Source: Devosia chinhatensis
Lineage (GTDB): Bacteria; Pseudomonadota; Alphaproteobacteria; Rhizobiales; Devosiaceae
Direction of reading: 5' to 3'
DNA: 64,000 bases
Assembly: GCF_000969445.1 (NCBI RefSeq)
Contig: NZ_JZEY01000054.1
Location: 930,001-994,000, forward strand
Under the pieces are notes generated by a model that was given only the letters and a program-made list of their open reading frames with translations, was not told where the DNA came from and did no database searches. Below, one piece after another: positions 62,160-64,000 of this stretch. Both the position numbers and the translations under genes were made by a program. Positions within the stretch are counted from its first letter, which is position 1, and each line of letters begins with the position of its first letter.

Positions 62160-63776
62160 ATGCAGGTTTCTAGAAGACATTTCTTGGCTGGTGCTGCCGC
62201 GACCATGGCTGGTCTGAGCCTGACATCGGTCATGACGGGCAAGGCGTTCGCGCAGGGCAGCGACACTCTTCGTGTCGGCTTCGCGGCGCGCGGCCTGCGG
62301 ACCATCGATCCGCACCAGTCCATCCAGGGCGTCGACAATTGGGCGATCATCGCCCTCTACGACAAGCTGGTCGATCTGCCGCGCTGGCGCTTCCCCGACA
62401 CGCAGGACGATCTGGTGCCGCGCTTGGCCACCAGCTGGCAGGGTTCGGAAGATTCCAAGACCTGGACCATCCAGCTGCGGGAGGGCGTGCAGTTCCACAA
62501 GGGCTATGGGGAAATGACGTCCGAAGACGTCAAGTACACGTTCGACCGGGCGACCGACGCTCCACGGGTCGGCGGTGTCCGGGCCAAGTTCACCAATATC
62601 GCCAGCGTCGAAACGGACGGCCCTTACACGGTGATCTTCAATCTCGATCAGCCCGACCCGCTGTTCCTGCTCGGCGCGCTCAGCGACTATGACGCCGGCA
62701 TCATGAGCAAGAAGGCGATCGAGGAGAAAGGCGACGAGGCCATCGGCACCGATCCGATCGGTACGGGAGTCTATATGCTCGATTCGGTGGCAACGGACCC
62801 CTCGCAAGGTCTGATCCTGACGGCCAATCCCGATTACTGGGATACTCCGGCCGCCACGCCGCGACTGCAGCTGATGTATATTGCCGACACCACGGCGCGC
62901 ACGCTGGCCCTGCTTTCAGGCGACGTGCAGATCATCGAGGGCGTCCGGGCCCCCGGCTGGGCCGATTCCATGGCGCAGCGCGACCCCAACCTCATCTTCG
63001 ACGTCGTGAGCCCGGGCAGCTTCTTCACCATCCAGTTCAACCTGACCAAGCCGCCATTCGACGATATTCGCGTGCGCCAGGCCCTGTTCTACGGCATCGA
63101 CCGCGACGAGATCACCTCGGCCATCGCGCCGATCTCCAAGCGCACCTATGGGCTCAATCCGCCCTCGTTCCCGGGTGGCTTTACCGCCGAAACCATTCCG
63201 GCCGAAATCGCCTACAATTACGACCCCGAAAAAGCCAAGGCCCTGCTGGCGGAGGCTGGTTTCCCCAATGGCCTGAGCTTCACCAACGACACGTCCCAGC
63301 GCGAGGATTTCTCGGCCATCATGCTGATGATCCAGGACCAGTTGCGGCGCATCAACGTCAATATGGAACTCAACATCAAGGACCACACCGCCTTCCACGC
63401 CGACCAGAACGTGGGCACCAACATTCTCAGCCAGCAATCCTCGGCCATGCCTCCCGTACCGACCCAGGTCATCCTGACCTATCTGGCTGCCGAGGCAGAA
63501 GTGAAGGCCGATGGCAGCGGCGGCTCGAACATGAGCCATTATGGCGTGACCATTCCGGGCATCGACGACCTGCTGAACCAGGCCCTGGCCGAGCCGGACC
63601 TCGAGAAGCGCATCGCCATCGTTCAGGAGATCGAGGTCAAGGCGCTGACCGACGCGGTCATCCTGCCGGTCTCCAATAACGGCTTCATGATGGTGCGGTC
63701 CAACAAGGTCGATCTCGGGTTCGAGGTTGAATCCGGCTACGTGAACTGGCCGCTGTCGCAAGCCGCTTTCGTCTAG
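62160..63776 (+). CDS. Tat-exported ABC transporter substrate-binding protein (family 5), second copy
   Basis: A 538-residue family-5 periplasmic binding protein with a twin-arginine signal (SRRHFLAGAAATMAGLSL, to KAFAQG). Blocks FHKGYGEMTSEDVKYTFDRA, NIASVETDG and NYDPEKAKALLAEAGFPNG are shared nearly word for word with the protein at 58042-59649. GGGAGG lies 6 bases before ATG 62160; a TTG two codons earlier is overlapped by the ribosome site and is not used. A hairpin follows the stop. A weak promoter-like TTGACC (62042-62047) lies upstream. The next gene seems to be another glycosidase-type gene. Confidence 0.92.
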   Translation: MQVSRRHFLAGAAATMAGLSLTSVMTGKAFAQGSDTLRVGFAARGLRTIDPHQSIQGVDNWAIIALYDKLVDLPRWRFPDTQDDLVPRLATSWQGSEDSKTWTIQLREGVQFHKGYGEMTSEDVKYTFDRATDAPRVGGVRAKFTNIASVETDGPYTVIFNLDQPDPLFLLGALSDYDAGIMSKKAIEEKGDEAIGTDPIGTGVYMLDSVATDPSQGLILTANPDYWDTPAATPRLQLMYIADTTARTLALLSGDVQIIEGVRAPGWADSMAQRDPNLIFDVVSPGSFFTIQFNLTKPPFDDIRVRQALFYGIDRDEITSAIAPISKRTYGLNPPSFPGGFTAETIPAEIAYNYDPEKAKALLAEAGFPNGLSFTNDTSQREDFSAIMLMIQDQLRRINVNMELNIKDHTAFHADQNVGTNILSQQSSAMPPVPTQVILTYLAAEAEVKADGSGGSNMSHYGVTIPGIDDLLNQALAEPDLEKRIAIVQEIEVKALTDAVILPVSNNGFMMVRSNKVDLGFEVESGYVNWPLSQAAFV

Positions 63777-63792
63777 GCATTTCAAGGAGCCT

Positions 63793-63818
63793 GGTCCCGG
63801 GGGGCATGCCCCGGGACC
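63793..63818 (+). terminator. Stem-loop after the second family-5 binding-protein gene
   Basis: A perfect 10-bp stem (GGTCCCGGGG / CCCCGGGACC) with loop GGCATG begins 16 bases after the stop codon and ends 32 bases before the next start. There is no U-tract, so it is probably a stabilising or partial read-through structure. Confidence 0.6.
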
Positions 63819-63850
63819 TTCAGAATACAGGACCGGAAGGCACTTAGGAA

Positions 63851-64000
63851 ATGACTGCGCCGAAGCATGTTTCAATCGTAATCCCGCCCCAGCTGGGCGA
63901 TGTGGAGGGGTCCGTGGCCTGGGCCGCCCAGGAACTGGCGCAGGCCTTGCGGCAGCGCGACGTGACCGTCCAGATCGGTGCCGAGCCATTGGGCGGCATT
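63851..64000 (+). CDS. Start of an unidentified gene (partial, possible glycoside hydrolase N-terminus)
   Basis: An open frame beginning at ATG 63851 runs off the right edge; only 50 residues are visible. It starts MTAPKHVSIVIPPQ and contains SVAWAAQELAQALRQRDVTV, a beta-helix-beta pattern like the N-terminal domain found before GH20/GH67-type barrels (alpha-glucuronidase, hexosaminidase). That resemblance is weak and is offered as a possibility only. The frame is coding by composition and follows the binding-protein gene in the same direction. Confidence 0.5.
   Translation, partial: MTAPKHVSIVIPPQLGDVEGSVAWAAQELAQALRQRDVTVQIGAEPLGGI

Noticed and set aside
59603-62173. Long plus-strand frame opposite the glycosidase-like gene
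   Set aside because: There is no ribosome site at its start and no domain. The minus-strand gene has GGAGG, a sensible start and recognisable domains.

Overview
The window is GC-rich, densely packed chromosomal DNA from an alphaproteobacterium, most likely of the order Hyphomicrobiales (Devosia-like). The clues are the many sugar ABC transporters with ROK, LacI, AraC and GntR regulators, a fused CysN/CysC, a DUF2336 protein, single-domain XylG, several non-FNR Crp-type regulators and a cytosolic globin-coupled chemoreceptor. This taxonomic call rests on gene content, not on a database search. I see no insertion sequence, prophage, CRISPR array, rRNA or replication origin. One tRNA gene (Thr, anticodon TGT) is present.

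Layout: (1) 1-4526, a CUT1 sugar ABC transporter operon (ATPase running off the left edge, two permeases, binding protein) divergent from an AraC-type activator. (2) 4549-8316, galU, a DUF2336 protein, nadK and two small membrane proteins. (3) 8430-14145, a three-gene signalling operon (receiver/HD-GYP phosphodiesterase, periplasmic molybdopterin-fold protein, hybrid histidine kinase with Hpt) and a LuxR-type regulator translationally coupled to a ROK regulator. (4) 14368-19277, a globin-coupled MCP, tRNA-Thr and cysD-cysNC for sulfate activation. (5) 19274-24001, a ROK regulator divergent from xylF-xylH-xylG. (6) 24056-34835, mostly single genes: DUF1345 protein, class III alcohol dehydrogenase, hemN, UPF0178 protein, lipoprotein polysaccharide deacetylase, UDP-glucuronate-epimerase-like protein, two unknown exported proteins, nitroreductase and lytic transglycosylase. 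(7) 35179-41679, a regulatory and stress cluster with three Crp/Fnr paralogues, two stand-alone receivers, a stress-type SDR, a small hydrophilic protein and treZ. (8) 41703-52304, a LacI regulator divergent from a nine-gene amino-sugar operon. (9) 52351-64000, a GntR regulator divergent from a sugar-acid-like catabolic cluster with two paralogous Tat-exported family-5 binding proteins flanking a glycosidase-like gene. The last gene runs off the right edge.

The most interesting system is region 8. A LacI-type repressor faces nagB-like, SIS-isomerase, nagA-like, neutral-ceramidase-family amidase, a CUT1 transporter and an AGE-family epimerase. The same 12-bp palindrome (GCAACCGGTTGC) sits just after a TTGAC(G/A) -35 box both before the first gene and before the binding-protein gene. 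The second copy lies inside the last codons of the ceramidase-like gene. The ceramidase-family protein has no signal peptide, so a cytosolic amidase acting on an imported N-acylated amino sugar is a plausible and testable idea. A second pattern across the window is that all five binding-protein genes are followed immediately by a strong stem-loop.
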